Source: Gadus chalcogrammus (Eukaryota > Chordata > Actinopteri > Gadiformes > Gadidae). Taken from it: a DNA stretch of 64,000 nt. The notes under the pieces are model-generated. The model saw only the letters and a list, made by a program, of their open reading frames with translations. It did not search any database and had not been told where the DNA came from. Position numbers and translations under genes: made by a program. The stretch lies in assembly GCF_026213295.1 (NCBI RefSeq), contig NC_079413.1:20112378-20176377 (forward strand), given 5' to 3'. Numbering within the stretch: position 1 is the stretch's first letter; each line of letters opens with the position of its first letter. Positions 35,727-47,010 of the stretch are shown piece after piece.

Positions 35727-36027
35727 GCCGGGTACGGTGGCGTGTGCCTCTAATCCAAGTCACTGGGAGGCTGAGGTTGGCGGTTCGATTGAGCTGAGGA
35801 GCTCTGCACTGTACCGGACTATGTTGAACGGGTGTCCATGCTAAGTTCGGTATCGATATGGTGGTTCTGGGGGAGCCTTAGACCACCGGGTCGTCTAAGG
35901 AGGGGTGTTTGCGGGCCCAGGTCGGGAACGGAGCAAGTCGAAGCCCCCGTGCCGCTCAGTAGTGGGTTTGCATCCGTGAATAGATGTTACAGTGCAGCCT
36001 TGGCAAAACAGCGGTACCTAATCTTTT
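35727..36027 (+). ncRNA. rn7sl: 7SL (SRP) RNA, copy 25
   Basis: Full length. 5' GCCGGGTACGGTGGCGTG, tetraloop GGAA, helix 8 side GAGCAAGTCG. T4 at 36,024-36,027. Confidence 0.92.
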
Positions 36028-36272
36028 CTGTTCAAATTGAGGTTGACATTTTATTTCTTGTATGTGTTTGCTATGTAGGCTCTAGATAATTTGGACAAGT
36101 AATGACCTGAAACACTTTTCTAAAGAGAAAAAGTTAGCCAAAACCTCAGCAGTAGGCTAACTAAATCCCCTCTAGATGTCCATTTTCGTTGAAATCATGT
36201 TTGTTTACTTGCCTCAGATATGACGGCAGGGCTGTGTCGGCGATGTCACTCAATTCCTTCCAGAAGAACTCC

Positions 36273-36571
36273 GCCGGGCACGGTGGCGCGTGCCTCTAAT
36301 CCAAGTCACTGGGAGGCTGAGGTTGGTGGTTCGATTGAGCTCAGGAGCTCTGCACTGTACCGGACTATGTTGAACGGGTGTCCATGCTAAGTTCGGTATC
36401 GATATGGTGGTTCTGGGGGAGCATTGGACCACCAGGTCGTTTAAGGAGGGGTGTACGGGCCCAGGTCGTAAACAGAGCATGTCAAAGCCCCCGTGCCGCT
36501 CAGTAGTGGGTTTGCATCCGTGAATAGTTGTTACAGTGCAGCCTTGGCAAAACAGTGGTACCTAATCTATT
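36273..36571 (+). ncRNA. rn7sl: 7SL (SRP) RNA, copy 26, altered loop, no T4
   Basis: Helix 8 reads CGTAAACAGAGCATGTC: the tetraloop is TAAA, not GNRA, and the stem is altered. The terminator is TCTATTC. Probably non-functional. Twin of copy 36. Confidence 0.86.
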
Positions 36572-36816
36572 CTGTTCAAATTGAGGTTAACATTTTATTT
36601 CTTGCATGTGTTTACTATGTAGGCTGTAGTTAAGTCGGATAAGAAATTACCTGAAACACTTTTCTTAAGAGAAAAATATAGCCTAAACCTCTGCAGTAGG
36701 CTAACTAAATCCCCTCTAGATTTCCATTTTCTTTAAAATCTTGATTGTTTACTTGCCTCAGATATGACGGCAGGGCTGTGTCGGCGATGTCACTCAAATC
36801 CTTCCAGTAGAACTCC

Positions 36817-37115
36817 GCCGGGTACGGTGGCGCGTGCCTCTAATCCAAGTCACTGGGAGGCTGAGGTTGGCGGTTCGATTGAGCTCAGGAGCTCTGCACT
36901 GTACCGGATTATGTTGAACGGGTGTCCATGCTAAGTTCGGTATCGATATGGTGGTTCTGGGGGAGCCTTGGACCACCCGGTCGCCTAAGGAGGGGTGTAC
37001 GGGCCCAGGTCGGAAACGGAGCAGGTCAAAGCCCCCGTGCCGCTCAGTAGTGGGTTTGCATCCGCGAATAGACGTTACAGTGCAGCCTCGGCAATACAGC
37101 GGTACCTAATCTTTT
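36817..37115 (+). ncRNA. rn7sl: 7SL (SRP) RNA, copy 27
   Basis: Full length. 5' GCCGGGTACGG, tetraloop GAAA, CGGATTATG for CGGACTATG, CCACCCGGTCGCC. T4 at 37,112-37,115. Twin of copy 37. Confidence 0.93.
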
Positions 37116-37349
37116 CTGTTGAAGTTCACATTTTATTTCTTGTACGTTTACTATGTAGGCTCTAGTTAAATTGGATAAGAAATGACCTGAAACACTTTTT
37201 TAAAGAGAAAGGTAGCCAAAACCTGGGCAGTAGGCTAAATAAATCCTCTCTAGACGTCCATTTTCTTTAAAATCTTGATTGTTTACTTGCCTCAGATATG
37301 ACATCAGGGCTGTGCGGCGTTGTCACTCAATTTCTTCCAGAAGAACTCC

Positions 37350-37648
37350 GCCGGGCACGGTGGCGCGTGCCTCTAATCCAAGTCACTGGGAGGCTGAGGT
37401 TGGAGGTTCGATTGAGCTGAGGAGCTATGCACTGTATCGGACTATGTTGAACGGGTGTCCAGGCTAAGTACGGTATCGATATGGTGGTTCTGGGGGAGCC
37501 TTGGACCACCAGGTCGTCTAAGGAGGGGTGTATGGGCCCAGGTCGGAGACGGAGCAGGTCAAAGTCCCCATGCCGCTCAGTAGTGGGTTTGCATCCGTGA
37601 ATAGATGTTACAGTGCAGCCTTGGCAAAACAGCGGTACCTAATCTATT
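37350..37648 (+). ncRNA. rn7sl: 7SL (SRP) RNA, copy 28, no T4
   Basis: Tetraloop GAGA (still GNRA). GTGTCCAGGC replaces GTGTCCATGC. The terminator is broken to TCTATTC. Confidence 0.88.
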
Positions 37649-37893
37649 CTGTTCAAATTGAGGTTGACATTTTATTTCTTGTATGTGTTTGCTATGTAGG
37701 CTCTAGTTAATTTGGACAAGAAATGACCTGAAACACTTTTCTAAAAAGAAAAAGTTAGCCAAAACCTCAGCAGTAGGCTAACTACATCCCCTCTAGATGT
37801 CCATTTTCGTTGAAATCTTGTTTGTTTACTTGCCTCAGATATGACGGCAGGGCTGTGTCGGCGATGTCACTCAATTCCTTCCAGAAGTACTCC

Positions 37894-38191
37894 GCCGGGC
37901 ACGGTGGCGCGTGCCTCTAATCCAAGTCACTGGGAGGCTGAGGTTGGCGGTTCGATTGAGCTCAGGAGCTCTGCACTGTACCGGACTATGTTGAACGGGT
38001 GTCCATGCTAAGTTCGGTATCGATATGGTGGTTCTGGGGGAGCCTTGGACCACCAGGTCGTTTAAGGAGGGGTGTACGGGCCCAGGTCGTAAACGGAGCA
38101 GGTCAAAGCCCCCGTGCCGCTCAGTAGTGGGTTTGCATCCGTGAATAGTTGTTACAGTGCAGCCTTGGCAAAACAGCGGTACCTAATCTTT
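37894..38191 (+). ncRNA. rn7sl: 7SL (SRP) RNA, copy 29, altered loop, T3 only
   Basis: The tetraloop is TAAA (CGTAAACG), outside GNRA. The terminator has lost one T (TCTTTC). Otherwise full length. Confidence 0.87.
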
Positions 38192-38436
38192 CTGTTCAAA
38201 TTGAGGTTGACATTTTATTTCTTGCATGTGTTTACTATGTAGGCTGTAGTTAAGTCGGATAAGAAATGACCTGAAACACTTTTCTAAAGAGAAAAAGATA
38301 GCCTAAACCTCTGCAGTAGGCTAACTAAATCCCCTCTAGACGTCCATTATCTTTAAAATCTTGATTGTTTACTTGCCTCAGATATGACGGCAGGGCTGTG
38401 TCGGCGATGTCACTCAAATCCTTCCAGTAGAAATCC

Positions 38437-38737
38437 GCAGGGTACGGTGGCGTGTGCCTCTAATCCAAGTCACTGGGAGGCTGAGGTTGGCGGTTCGATT
38501 GAGCTGAGGAGCTCTGCACTGTACCGGACTATGTTGAACGGGTGTCCATGCTAAGTTCGGTATCGATATGGTGGTTCTGGTGGAGCCTTAGACCACCAGG
38601 TCGCCTAAGGAGGGGTGTTTGCGGGCCCAGGTCGAGAACGGAGCAGGTCAAAGCCCCCGTGCCGCTCAGTAGTGGGGTTGCATCCGTGAATAGATGTTAC
38701 AGTGCAGCCTTGGTAAAACAGCGGTACCTAATCATTT
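38437..38737 (+). ncRNA. rn7sl: 7SL (SRP) RNA, copy 30, altered loop, no T4
   Basis: 5' GCAGGGTACGG. The tetraloop is AGAA (CGAGAACG), outside GNRA. The terminator is TCATTTC. Confidence 0.86.
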
Positions 38738-38982
38738 CTGTTCAAATTGAGGTTGACATTTTATTTCTTGTATGTGTTTGCTATGTAGGCTCTAGTTAAT
38801 TTGGACAAGAAATGACCTGAAACACTTTTCTAAAGAGAAAAAGTTAGCCAAAACCTCAGCAGTAGGCTAACTAAATCCCCTCTAGATGTCCATTTTCGTT
38901 GAAATCTTGTTTGTTTACTTGCCTCAGATATGACGGCAGGGCTGTGTCGGCGATGTCACTCAATTCCTTCCAGAAGTACTCC

Positions 38983-39281
38983 GCCGGGCACGGTGGCGCG
39001 TGCCTCTAATCCAAGTCACTGGGAGGCTGAGGTTGGCGGTTCGATTGAGCTCAGGAGCTCTGCACTGTACCGGACTATGTTGAACGGGTGTCCATGCTAA
39101 GTTCGGTATCGATATGGTGGTTCTGGGGGAGCCTTGGACCACCAGGTCGTCTAAGGAGGGGTGTACGGGCCCAGGTTGGAAACGGAGCAGGTCAAAGCCC
39201 CCGTGCCGCTCAGTAGTGGGTTTGCATCCGCGAATAGACGTTACAGTGCAGCCTCGGCAAAACAGCGGTACCTAATCTTTT
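38983..39281 (+). ncRNA. rn7sl: 7SL (SRP) RNA, copy 31
   Basis: Full length. 5' GCCGGGCACGG, tetraloop GAAA with one stem pair changed to a wobble (GGTTGGAAACGG). T4 at 39,278-39,281. Confidence 0.92.
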
Positions 39282-39516
39282 CTGTTGAAGTTCACATTTT
39301 ACTTCTTGTACGTTTACTATGTAGGCTCTAGTTAAATTGGATAAGAAATGACCTGAAACACTTTTTTAAAGAGAAAGGTAGCCAAAACCTCTGCAGTAGG
39401 CTAAATAAATCCTCTCTAGACGTCCATTTTCTTTAAAATCTTGATTGTTTACTTGCCTCAGATATGACATCAGGGCTGTGTCGGCGATGTCACTCAATTT
39501 CTTCCAGAAGAACTCC

Positions 39517-39815
39517 GCCGGGCACGGTGGCGCGTGCCTCTAATCCAAGTCACTGGGAGGCTGAGGTTGGAGGTTCGATTGAGCTGAGGAGCTATGCACT
39601 GTATCGGACTATGTTGAACGGGTGTCCATGCTAAGTACGGTATCGATATGGTGGTTCTGGGGGAGCCTTGGAACACCAGGTCGTCTAAGGAGGGGTGTAC
39701 GGGCCCAGGTCGGGAACGGAGCAGGTCAAAGCCCCCGTGCCGCTCAGTAGTTAGTTTGTATCCGTGAATAGTTGTTACAGTGCAGCCTTGGCAAAACAGC
39801 GGTACCTAATCTTTT
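39517..39815 (+). ncRNA. rn7sl: 7SL (SRP) RNA, copy 32
   Basis: Twin of copy 23 at +4,878 bp. Tetraloop GGAA; T4 at 39,812-39,815. Confidence 0.93.
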
Positions 39816-40060
39816 CTGTTCAAATTGAGGTTGACATTTTATTTCTTGTATGTGTTTACTCTGTAGGCTATAGTTAAGTCGGATAAGAAATGACCTGAAA
39901 CACTTTTTTAAAGAGAAAAAGGTAGCCAAAACCTCTGCAGTAGGCTAACTAAATCCCCTCTAGATGTCCATTTTCTTTGAAATCTTGTTTGTTTACTTGC
40001 CTCAGATATGACGGCAGGGCTGTGTCGGCGATGTCACTCAATTCCTTCCAGTAGTACTCC

Positions 40061-40359
40061 GCAGGGCACGGTTGCGCGTGCCTCTAATCCAAGTCACTGG
40101 GAGGCTGAGGTTGGCGGTTCGATTGAGCTGAGGAGCTCTGCACTGTACCGGACTATGTTGAACGGCTGTCCATGCTAAGTTCGGTATTGATATGGTGGTT
40201 CTGGGGGAGCCTTGGACCACCAGGTCGTCTAAGGAGGGGTGTACGGGCCCAGGTCGGAAACGGAGCAGGTCAAAGCCCCCGTGCCGCTCAGTAGTGGGTT
40301 TGCATCCGTGAATAGATGTTACAGTGCAGCCTTGGCAAAACAGCGGTACCTAATCTTTT
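40061..40359 (+). ncRNA. rn7sl: 7SL (SRP) RNA, copy 33
   Basis: Twin of copy 24 at +4,878 bp with the same GCAGGGCACGGTTGCGCG start. Tetraloop GAAA; T4 is intact at 40,356-40,359. Confidence 0.92.
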
Positions 40360-40604
40360 CTGTTCAAATTGAGGTTGACATTTTATTTCTTGCATGTGTT
40401 TACTATGTAGGCTGTAGTTAAGTCGGATAAGAAATGACCTGAAACACTTTTCTAAAGAGAAAAAGATAGCCTAAACCTCTGCAGTAGGCTAACTAAATCC
40501 CCTCTAGACGTCCATTTTCTTTAAAATCTTGATTGTTTACTTGCCTCAGATATGACGGCAGGGCTGTGTCGGCGATGTCACTCAAATCCTTCCAGTAGAA
40601 CTCC

Positions 40605-40905
40605 GCCGGGTACGGTGGCGTGTGCCTCTAATCCAAGTCACTGGGAGGCTGAGGTTGGCGGTTCGATTGAGCTGAGGAGCTCTGCACTGTACCGGACTAT
40701 GTTGAACGGGTGTCCATGCTAAGTTCGGTATCGATATTGTGGTTCTGGTGGGGCCTTAGACCACCAGGTCGCCTAAGGAGGGGTGTTTGCGGGCCCAGGT
40801 CGAGAAAGGAGCAGGTCAAAGCCCCCGTGCCGCTCAGTAGTGGGGTTGCATCCGTGAATAGATGTTACAGTGCAGCCTTGGCAAAACAGCGGCACCTAAT
40901 CTTTT
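40605..40905 (+). ncRNA. rn7sl: 7SL (SRP) RNA, copy 34, altered helix 8 loop
   Basis: The tetraloop is AGAA and its closing stem is changed (CGAGAAAGG), so SRP54 binding is doubtful. T4 at 40,902-40,905. Confidence 0.88.
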
Positions 40906-41150
40906 CTGTTCAAATTGAGGTTGACATTTTATTTCTTGCATGTGTTTACTATGTAGGCTGTAGTTAAGTCGAATAAGAAATTACCCGAAACACTTTTCTA
41001 AAGAGAAAAAGATAGCCAAAACCTCAGCAGTAGGCTAACTAAATCCCCTCTAGATGTCCATTTTCGTTGAAATCTTGTTTGTTTACTTGCCTCAGATATG
41101 ACGGCAGGGCTGTGTCGGCGATGTCACTCAAATCCTTCCAGTAGAACTCC

Positions 41151-41451
41151 GCCGGGTACGGTGGCGTGTGCCTCTAATCCAAGTCACTGGGAGGCTGAGG
41201 TTGGTGGTTCGATTGAGCTGAGGAGCTCTGCACTGTACCGGACTATGTTGAACGGGTGTCCATGCTAAGTTCGGTATCGATATGGTGGTTCTGGGGGAGC
41301 CTTAGACCACCAGGTCGTCTAAGGAGGGGTGTTTGCGGGCCCAGGTCGGGAACGGAGCACGTCGTAGCCCCCGTGCCGCTCAGTATTGGGTTTGCATCCG
41401 TGAATAGATGTTACAGTGCAGCCTTGGCAAAACAGCGGTACCTAATCTTTT
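41151..41451 (+). ncRNA. rn7sl: 7SL (SRP) RNA, copy 35
   Basis: Full length. 5' GCCGGGTACGGTGGCGTG, tetraloop GGAA, helix 8 side GAGCACGTCGTAG. T4 at 41,448-41,451. Confidence 0.92.
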
Positions 41452-41696
41452 CTGTTCAAATTGAGGTTGACATTTTATTTCTTGTATGTGTTTGCTATGT
41501 AGGCTCTAGATAATTTGGACAAGAAATGACCTGAAACACTTTTCTAAAGAGAAAAAGTTAGCCAAAACCTCAGCAGTAGGCTAACTAAATCCCCTCTAGA
41601 TGTCCATTTTCGTTGAAATCATGTTTGTTTACTTGCCTCAGATATGACGGCAGGGCTGTGTCGGCGATGTCACTCAATTCCTTCCAGAAGAACTCC

Positions 41697-41995
41697 GCCG
41701 GGCACGGTGGCGCGTGCCTCTAATCCAAGTCACTGGGAGGCTGAGGTTGGTGGTTCGATTGAGCTCAGGAGCTCTGCACTGTACCGGACTATGTTGAACG
41801 GGTGTCCATGCTAAGTTAGGTATCGATATGGTGGTTCTGGGGGAGCCTTGGACCACCAGGTCGTTTAAGGAGGGGTGTACGGGCCCAGGTCGTAAACAGA
41901 GCATGTCAAAGCCCCCGTGCCGCTCAGTAGTGGGTTTGCATCCGTGAATAGTTGTTACAGTGCAGCCTTGGCAAAACAGCGGTACCTAATCTATT
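41697..41995 (+). ncRNA. rn7sl: 7SL (SRP) RNA, copy 36, altered loop, no T4
   Basis: Twin of copy 26 at +5,424 bp with the same TAAA tetraloop, CAGAGCATGTC stem and TCTATTC terminator. The damaged gene was therefore copied as part of a block. Confidence 0.86.
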
Positions 41996-42239
41996 CTGTT
42001 CAAATTGAGGTTGACATTTTATTTCTTGCATGTGTTTACTATGTAGGCTGTAGTTAAGTCGGATAAGAAATTACCTGAAACACTTTTCTTAAGAGAAAAA
42101 TATAGCCTAAACCTCTGCAGTAGGCTAACTAAATCCCCTCTAGACGTCCATTTTCTTTAAATCTTGATTGTTTACTTGCCTCAGATATGACGGCAGGGCT
42201 GTGTCGGCGATGTCACTCAAATCCTTCCAGTAGAACTCC

Positions 42240-42538
42240 GCTGGGTACGGCGGCGCGTGCCTCTAATCCAAGTCACTGGGAGGCTGAGGTTGGCGGTTCG
42301 ATTGAGCTCAGGAGCTCTGCACTGTACCGGATTATGTTGAACGGGTGTCCATGCTAAGTTCGGTATCGATATGGTGGTTCTGGGGGAGCCTTGGACCACC
42401 CGGTCGCCTAAGGAGGGGTGTACGGGCCCAGGTCGGAAACGGAGCAGGTCAAAGCCCCCGTGCCGCTCAGTAGTGGGTTTGCATCCGTGAATAGTTGTTA
42501 CAGTGCAGCCTTGGCAAAACAGCGGTACCTAATCTTTT
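42240..42538 (+). ncRNA. rn7sl: 7SL (SRP) RNA, copy 37
   Basis: Twin of copy 27 at +5,423 bp. 5' GCTGGGTACGGCGGCG, tetraloop GAAA; T4 at 42,535-42,538. Confidence 0.92.
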
Positions 42539-42783
42539 CTGTTCAAATTGAGGTTGACATTTTATTTCTTGCATGTGTTTACTATGTAGGCTGTAGTTAA
42601 GTCGGATAAGAAATTACCTGAAACACTTTTCTTAAGAGAAAAATATAGCCTAAACCTCTGCAGTAGGCTAACTAAATCCCCTCTAGACGTCCATTATCTT
42701 TAAAATCTTGATTGTTTACTTGCCTCAGATATGACGGCAGGGCTGTGTCGGCGATGTCACTCAAATCCTTCCAGTAGAACTCC

Positions 42784-43084
42784 GCAGGGTACGGTGGCGT
42801 GTGCCTCTAATCCAAGTCACTGGGAGGCTGAGGTTGGCGGTTCGATTGAGCTGAGGAGCTCTGCACTGTACCGGACTATGTTGAACGGGTGTCCATGCTA
42901 AGTTTGGTATCGATATGGTGGTTCTGGGGGAGCCTTAGACCACCAGGTCGCCTAAGGAGGGGTGTTTGCGGGCCCAGGTCGAGAACGGAGCAGGTCAAAG
43001 CCCCCGTGCCGCTCAGTAGTGGGGTTGCATCCGTGAATAGATGTTACAGTGCAGCCTTGGCAAAACAGCGGTACCTAATCATTT
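42784..43084 (+). ncRNA. rn7sl: 7SL (SRP) RNA, copy 38, altered loop, no T4
   Basis: 5' GCAGGGTACGGTGGCGTG, tetraloop AGAA, terminator TCATTTC. Same lineage as copies 30 and 40. Confidence 0.86.
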
Positions 43085-43329
43085 CTGTTCAAATTGAGGT
43101 TGACATTTTATTTCTTGTATGTGTTTGCTATGTAGGCTCTAGTTAATTTGGACAAGAAATGACCTGAAACACTTTTCTAAAGAGAAAAAGTTAGCCAAAA
43201 CCTCAGCAGTAGGCTAACTAAATCCCCTCTAGATGTCCATTTTCGTTGAAATCTTGTTTGTTTACTTGCCTCAGATATGACGGCAGGGCTGTGTCGGCGA
43301 TGTCACTCAATTCCTTCCAGAAGTACTCC

Positions 43330-43627
43330 GCCGGGCACGGTGGCGCGTGCCTCTAATCCAAGTCACTGGGAGGCTGAGGTTGGCGGTTCGATTGAGCTCA
43401 GGAGCTCTGCACTGTACCGGACTATGTTGAACGGGTGTCCATGCTAAGTTCGGTATCGATATGGTGGTTCTGGGGGAGCCTTGGACCACCAGGTCGTTAA
43501 GGAGGGGTGTACGGGCCCAGGTCGTAAACGGAGCAGGTCAAAGCCCCCGTGCCGCTCAGTAGTGGGTTTGCATCCGTGAATAGTTGTTACAGTGCAGCCT
43601 TGGCAAAACAGCGGTACCTAATCTTTT
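43330..43627 (+). ncRNA. rn7sl: 7SL (SRP) RNA, copy 39, altered loop
   Basis: The tetraloop is TAAA as in copy 29, and one base is missing near CAGGTCGTTAAGG. T4 at 43,624-43,627. Confidence 0.88.
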
Positions 43628-43872
43628 CTGTTCAAATTGAGGTTGACATTTTATTTCTTGCATGTGTTTACTATGTAGGCTGTAGTTAAGTCGGATAAGA
43701 AATGACCTGAAACACTTTTCTAAAGAGAAAAAGATATCCTAAACCTCTGCAGTAGGCTAACTAAATCCCCTCTAGACGTCCATTATCTTTAAAATCTTGA
43801 TTGTTTACTTGCCTCAGATATGACGGCAGGGCTGTGTCGGCGATGTCACTCAAATCCTTCCAGTAGAACTCC

Positions 43873-44172
43873 GCAGGGTACGGTGGCGTGTGCCTCTAAT
43901 CCAAGTCACTGGGAGGCTGAGGTTGGCGGTTCGATTGAGCTGAGGAGCTCTGCACTGTACCGGACTATGTTGAACGGGTGTCCATGCTAAGTTCGGTATC
44001 GATATGGTGGTTCTGGTGGAGCCTTAGACCACCAGGTCGCATAAGGAGGGGTGTTTGCGGGCCCAGGTCGAGAACGGAGCAGTTCAAAGCCCCGTGCCGC
44101 TCAGTAGTGGGGTTGCATCCGTGAATAGATGTTACAGTGCAGCCTTGGCAAAACAGCGGTACCTAATCATTT
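43873..44172 (+). ncRNA. rn7sl: 7SL (SRP) RNA, copy 40, altered loop, no T4
   Basis: Tetraloop AGAA, helix 8 side GAGCAGTTCAAAG, one C missing in GCCCCGTGCC, terminator TCATTTC. It is the last full copy before the hAT insertion and probably degenerate. Confidence 0.85.
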
Positions 44173-44224
44173 CTGTTCAAATTGAGGTTGACATTTTATT
44201 TCTTGTATGTGTTTGCTATGTAGG

Positions 44225-44232
44225 CTCTAGTT
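44225..44232. repeat. Left target-site duplication of the hAT element
   Basis: CTCTAGTT is repeated exactly at 47,011-47,018. It is a native part of the 7SL spacer (GGCTCTAGTTAATTTGG). An 8-bp duplication is the mark of hAT transposition. Confidence 0.9.
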
Positions 44233-47010
44233 CAATGGTTCTCAATCTGTGGTACGCGTACGCCATCTAGTGGTACGTGGAGTATGCGCGAAAAAATTGA
44301 AGCAATCGGTAATTGTTACATAAACGTGAATGTCCAGCCACACAAACACTAAACACATAAGTCACACGGTTTCTAAATGGAATTAAAATTAAACTAGGCT
44401 TTATTTCTCCTTATTTCTTTCTGTGTGTATGTTGCCGTTGTTTTTCGTGCGCACCCAAAAGAGACGTTACTACGAGCCTCTTCTTTGGAGCATTAGCTAG
44501 TGATGTTAAACCGGCATAGTTATAACTGCTTTGATGATGAGTGGGGGAAGCAAAAATACTGCAAACTCGTTGCAATCTTGGCTCCAAGGAAATATAAGGA
44601 GTAGAAGTGTGTTACAAAATGAAGTTGCCAACAGTCAAGGTGATCCTAGCGCTAGTGCTAATAGTGCTTGCAGTGATTTGCGCAGTGAGGTTTCAGCACC
44701 GGATAGCAAACGACGCAAAACTGTAAGGAAATACCACTCGAATTACATTAATCTTTGATTTACTTGGACTGGGGCTGAGGATGAACCAAGACCACAGTGC
44801 GTTGTGTGCGGAGATGTTCTCAGCAATGAATGCATGAAGCCATCACATCTCACTCGGCATCTTTCCACCAAGCATCCATCACTGAAAGAAAAGCCAGTTG
44901 ACTTTTTCATCAGAAAACGCGATGAGCTAAAGCAGTCAAAATCAACAATAAGGCACAGCATTACACCCGTTGCCAAAGCTCAGGAAGCTTCCTATCGTGG
45001 CAGCCTTCGTATAGCAAAAGCTGGTAAGCCGCACACGATTGCTGAAGAGCTATGTTTACCATTCGCAAAAGAGATGACGAGCATTATGTGTGGGGAGAAC
45101 GTTGCGAAACAGTTAAGCTTGGTGCCGCTCTCTAATGACACAGTGTCACGGAGGATACAAGCGATGTCAGAAAATGTTAAACAAACACTGGTGGAACGCA
45201 TTAAAGACAGTCCCTACTTTTCTATTCAACTTGACGAGACCACCGATGTTGCAGATTTGGCTAATTTGCTTGTGTTCGTCAGATACAAATATGAAAAAGC
45301 AACTCATGAGGATTTTCTGTTCTGTCAGTCTCTTCAGACGAGAACTACAGCTGAGCACATCTTTCAGCTCGTGAATGCCTTTTTCCAAGAGACTGGGCTT
45401 GATTGGAAAAAGTGCGTCGGAGTCTGCACAGACGGTGCAAGGGCCATGACAGGTCGCCACAGCGGAGTGGTGGCCCGAATCCGGGAGGTGGCACCTGATG
45501 TGCAATGGACTCACTGCAGCATTCACCGCGAAGCTCTTGCAGTGAAGAGAATGCCCGCAGAACTAAAGGCTGTTTTAGACACAGCTGTCAAAGCAGTCAA
45601 TTTCATTAAATCCAGACCGATGCATGCTCGCCTTTTCCATGTCCTCTGCGATGAGATGGGCAGCGAGCATGTCCAACTTCTGTTGCATACAGAAGTGAGA
45701 TGGCTCTCAAGAGGAAGGTGCTGTCCAGGCTTTTTGAGTTGCACAGGGAGGTCCAAGTGTTCTTGCAGGACAAAAGCTTCCCCTTATCAGGTGTGTTTGA
45801 TGACACTTTGTGGCTCAGTCAGCTCGCCTACTTGTCTGACATTTTTTCCCGAATGAATGAGCTGAATTTGGGACTGCAGGGACTCTCTACCAGTGCCTTT
45901 GATGTCCAGGACAAAATCAGTGCGATGCTGAAAAAGCTGGAATTATTCCAGATAAAAATACGGACTGATGATGTGTCTGCGTTCCCTAATCTGGAGACGT
46001 TTCTCTCTGACAATGACCTCAGGCTCGCTGATCAAGTCAGGGACAACATTGCTGAGCACCTGAACTCTCCTACAACAGTTTGCTGAATATTTCCCTGCGA
46101 TTGTGCAGGGGAATACATGGATGCGCAATCCGTTTGTTGTTAAGGCTTATGACGTCCTGGAGGAGAACCTATCGGCTCTTGAGCAGGAGCTTTTAATTGA
46201 ACTGTCCTGTGACGAGACATTGAAGTCAACTTTCAGAGGCCAGACATTGCTGGACTTCTGGATGCAGCGACGAGGCGAATATCCGGCGCTTTCGGACAAG
46301 GCCGTGCGCTTTCTAATTCCATTCGCCACCACTTATTTATGCGAGAAAGGATTCTCTTCTCTCGCCTGCATTAAGAATAAATATAGAAGCAGGTTGGATG
46401 CGGAACCAAGTCTGAGGCTAAAGCTAACCGCAATCGACCCAGACATCGCTGCACTCTGTTCACAGAGCCACGCACACCCCTCTCACTAAGCATGATAGGC
46501 CCAGAGTCGCCATTATCCATTTCCATTCTATTTTTTTTTCTTCTTCTTATAAGTAGCCTACATCCTTTAAATGCATTACTCGAAAATATCACAGTAGGGC
46601 CTACTTTTCATAATTTTCAATGTTCAATTTATCTCTGTAAATGGTTTATACAAGGCAAGTTGCTCATGTTGTTTGACTCCAGTATTTTAATATTCGTGTT
46701 TTGATGCAGTACAATGTACACTTGTTAAACGTCACTAGACTGACTGGTATTTATATCCACATTTGCTGGGTAGGCCTATATTTTGATGCAGATCAGTTGT
46801 GTAGTATTGTCACTTTGTAAGTTTTTTAAATACAATACATGAGTTTACATTAGTTGCTTCAGTCATATGAACAATAAATCATTAATATTAATGCCTTCTG
46901 TGTAATCTCTATGTAGTTACTGGCCTACGCTTTATTTTAATTCTGGTGGTACTTGGAGAGCCAAATCATTTCTAAGGTGGTACTCATGGTAAAAAGTTTG
47001 AGAACCACTG
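44233..47010 (+). mobile_element. hAT DNA transposon (ZBED5/SCAND3-like), 2,778 bp
   Basis: The ends CAATGGTTCTCAA and TTGAGAACCACTG are inverted repeats with one mismatch, flanked by the 8-bp duplication CTCTAGTT. It carries one decayed transposase gene in the + orientation. It lies in a 7SL spacer, and spacer sequence resumes exactly after the right duplication. Confidence 0.93.
44531..46489 (+). pseudogene. hAT transposase (ZBED5/SCAND3-like), inactivated
   Basis: The reading frame starts at 44,531. It carries a BED zinc finger (CVVCGDVLSNECMKPSHLTR, then HLSTKH), RNase H-like blocks (SPYFSIQLDETTDVADLANL, then GVCTDGARAMTG, THCSIHREAL and EVRWLSRG) and a C-terminal hAT dimerisation domain (FLIPFATTYLCEKGFSSL). 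Three lesions break it: a TGA stop at 44,756-44,758 ahead of the BED finger, a 1-nt deletion near 45,712 after EVRWLSRG, and a frameshift near 46,070. The stop is TAA at 46,487-46,489. Domesticated vertebrate relatives exist, but this copy is dead. Confidence 0.9.
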
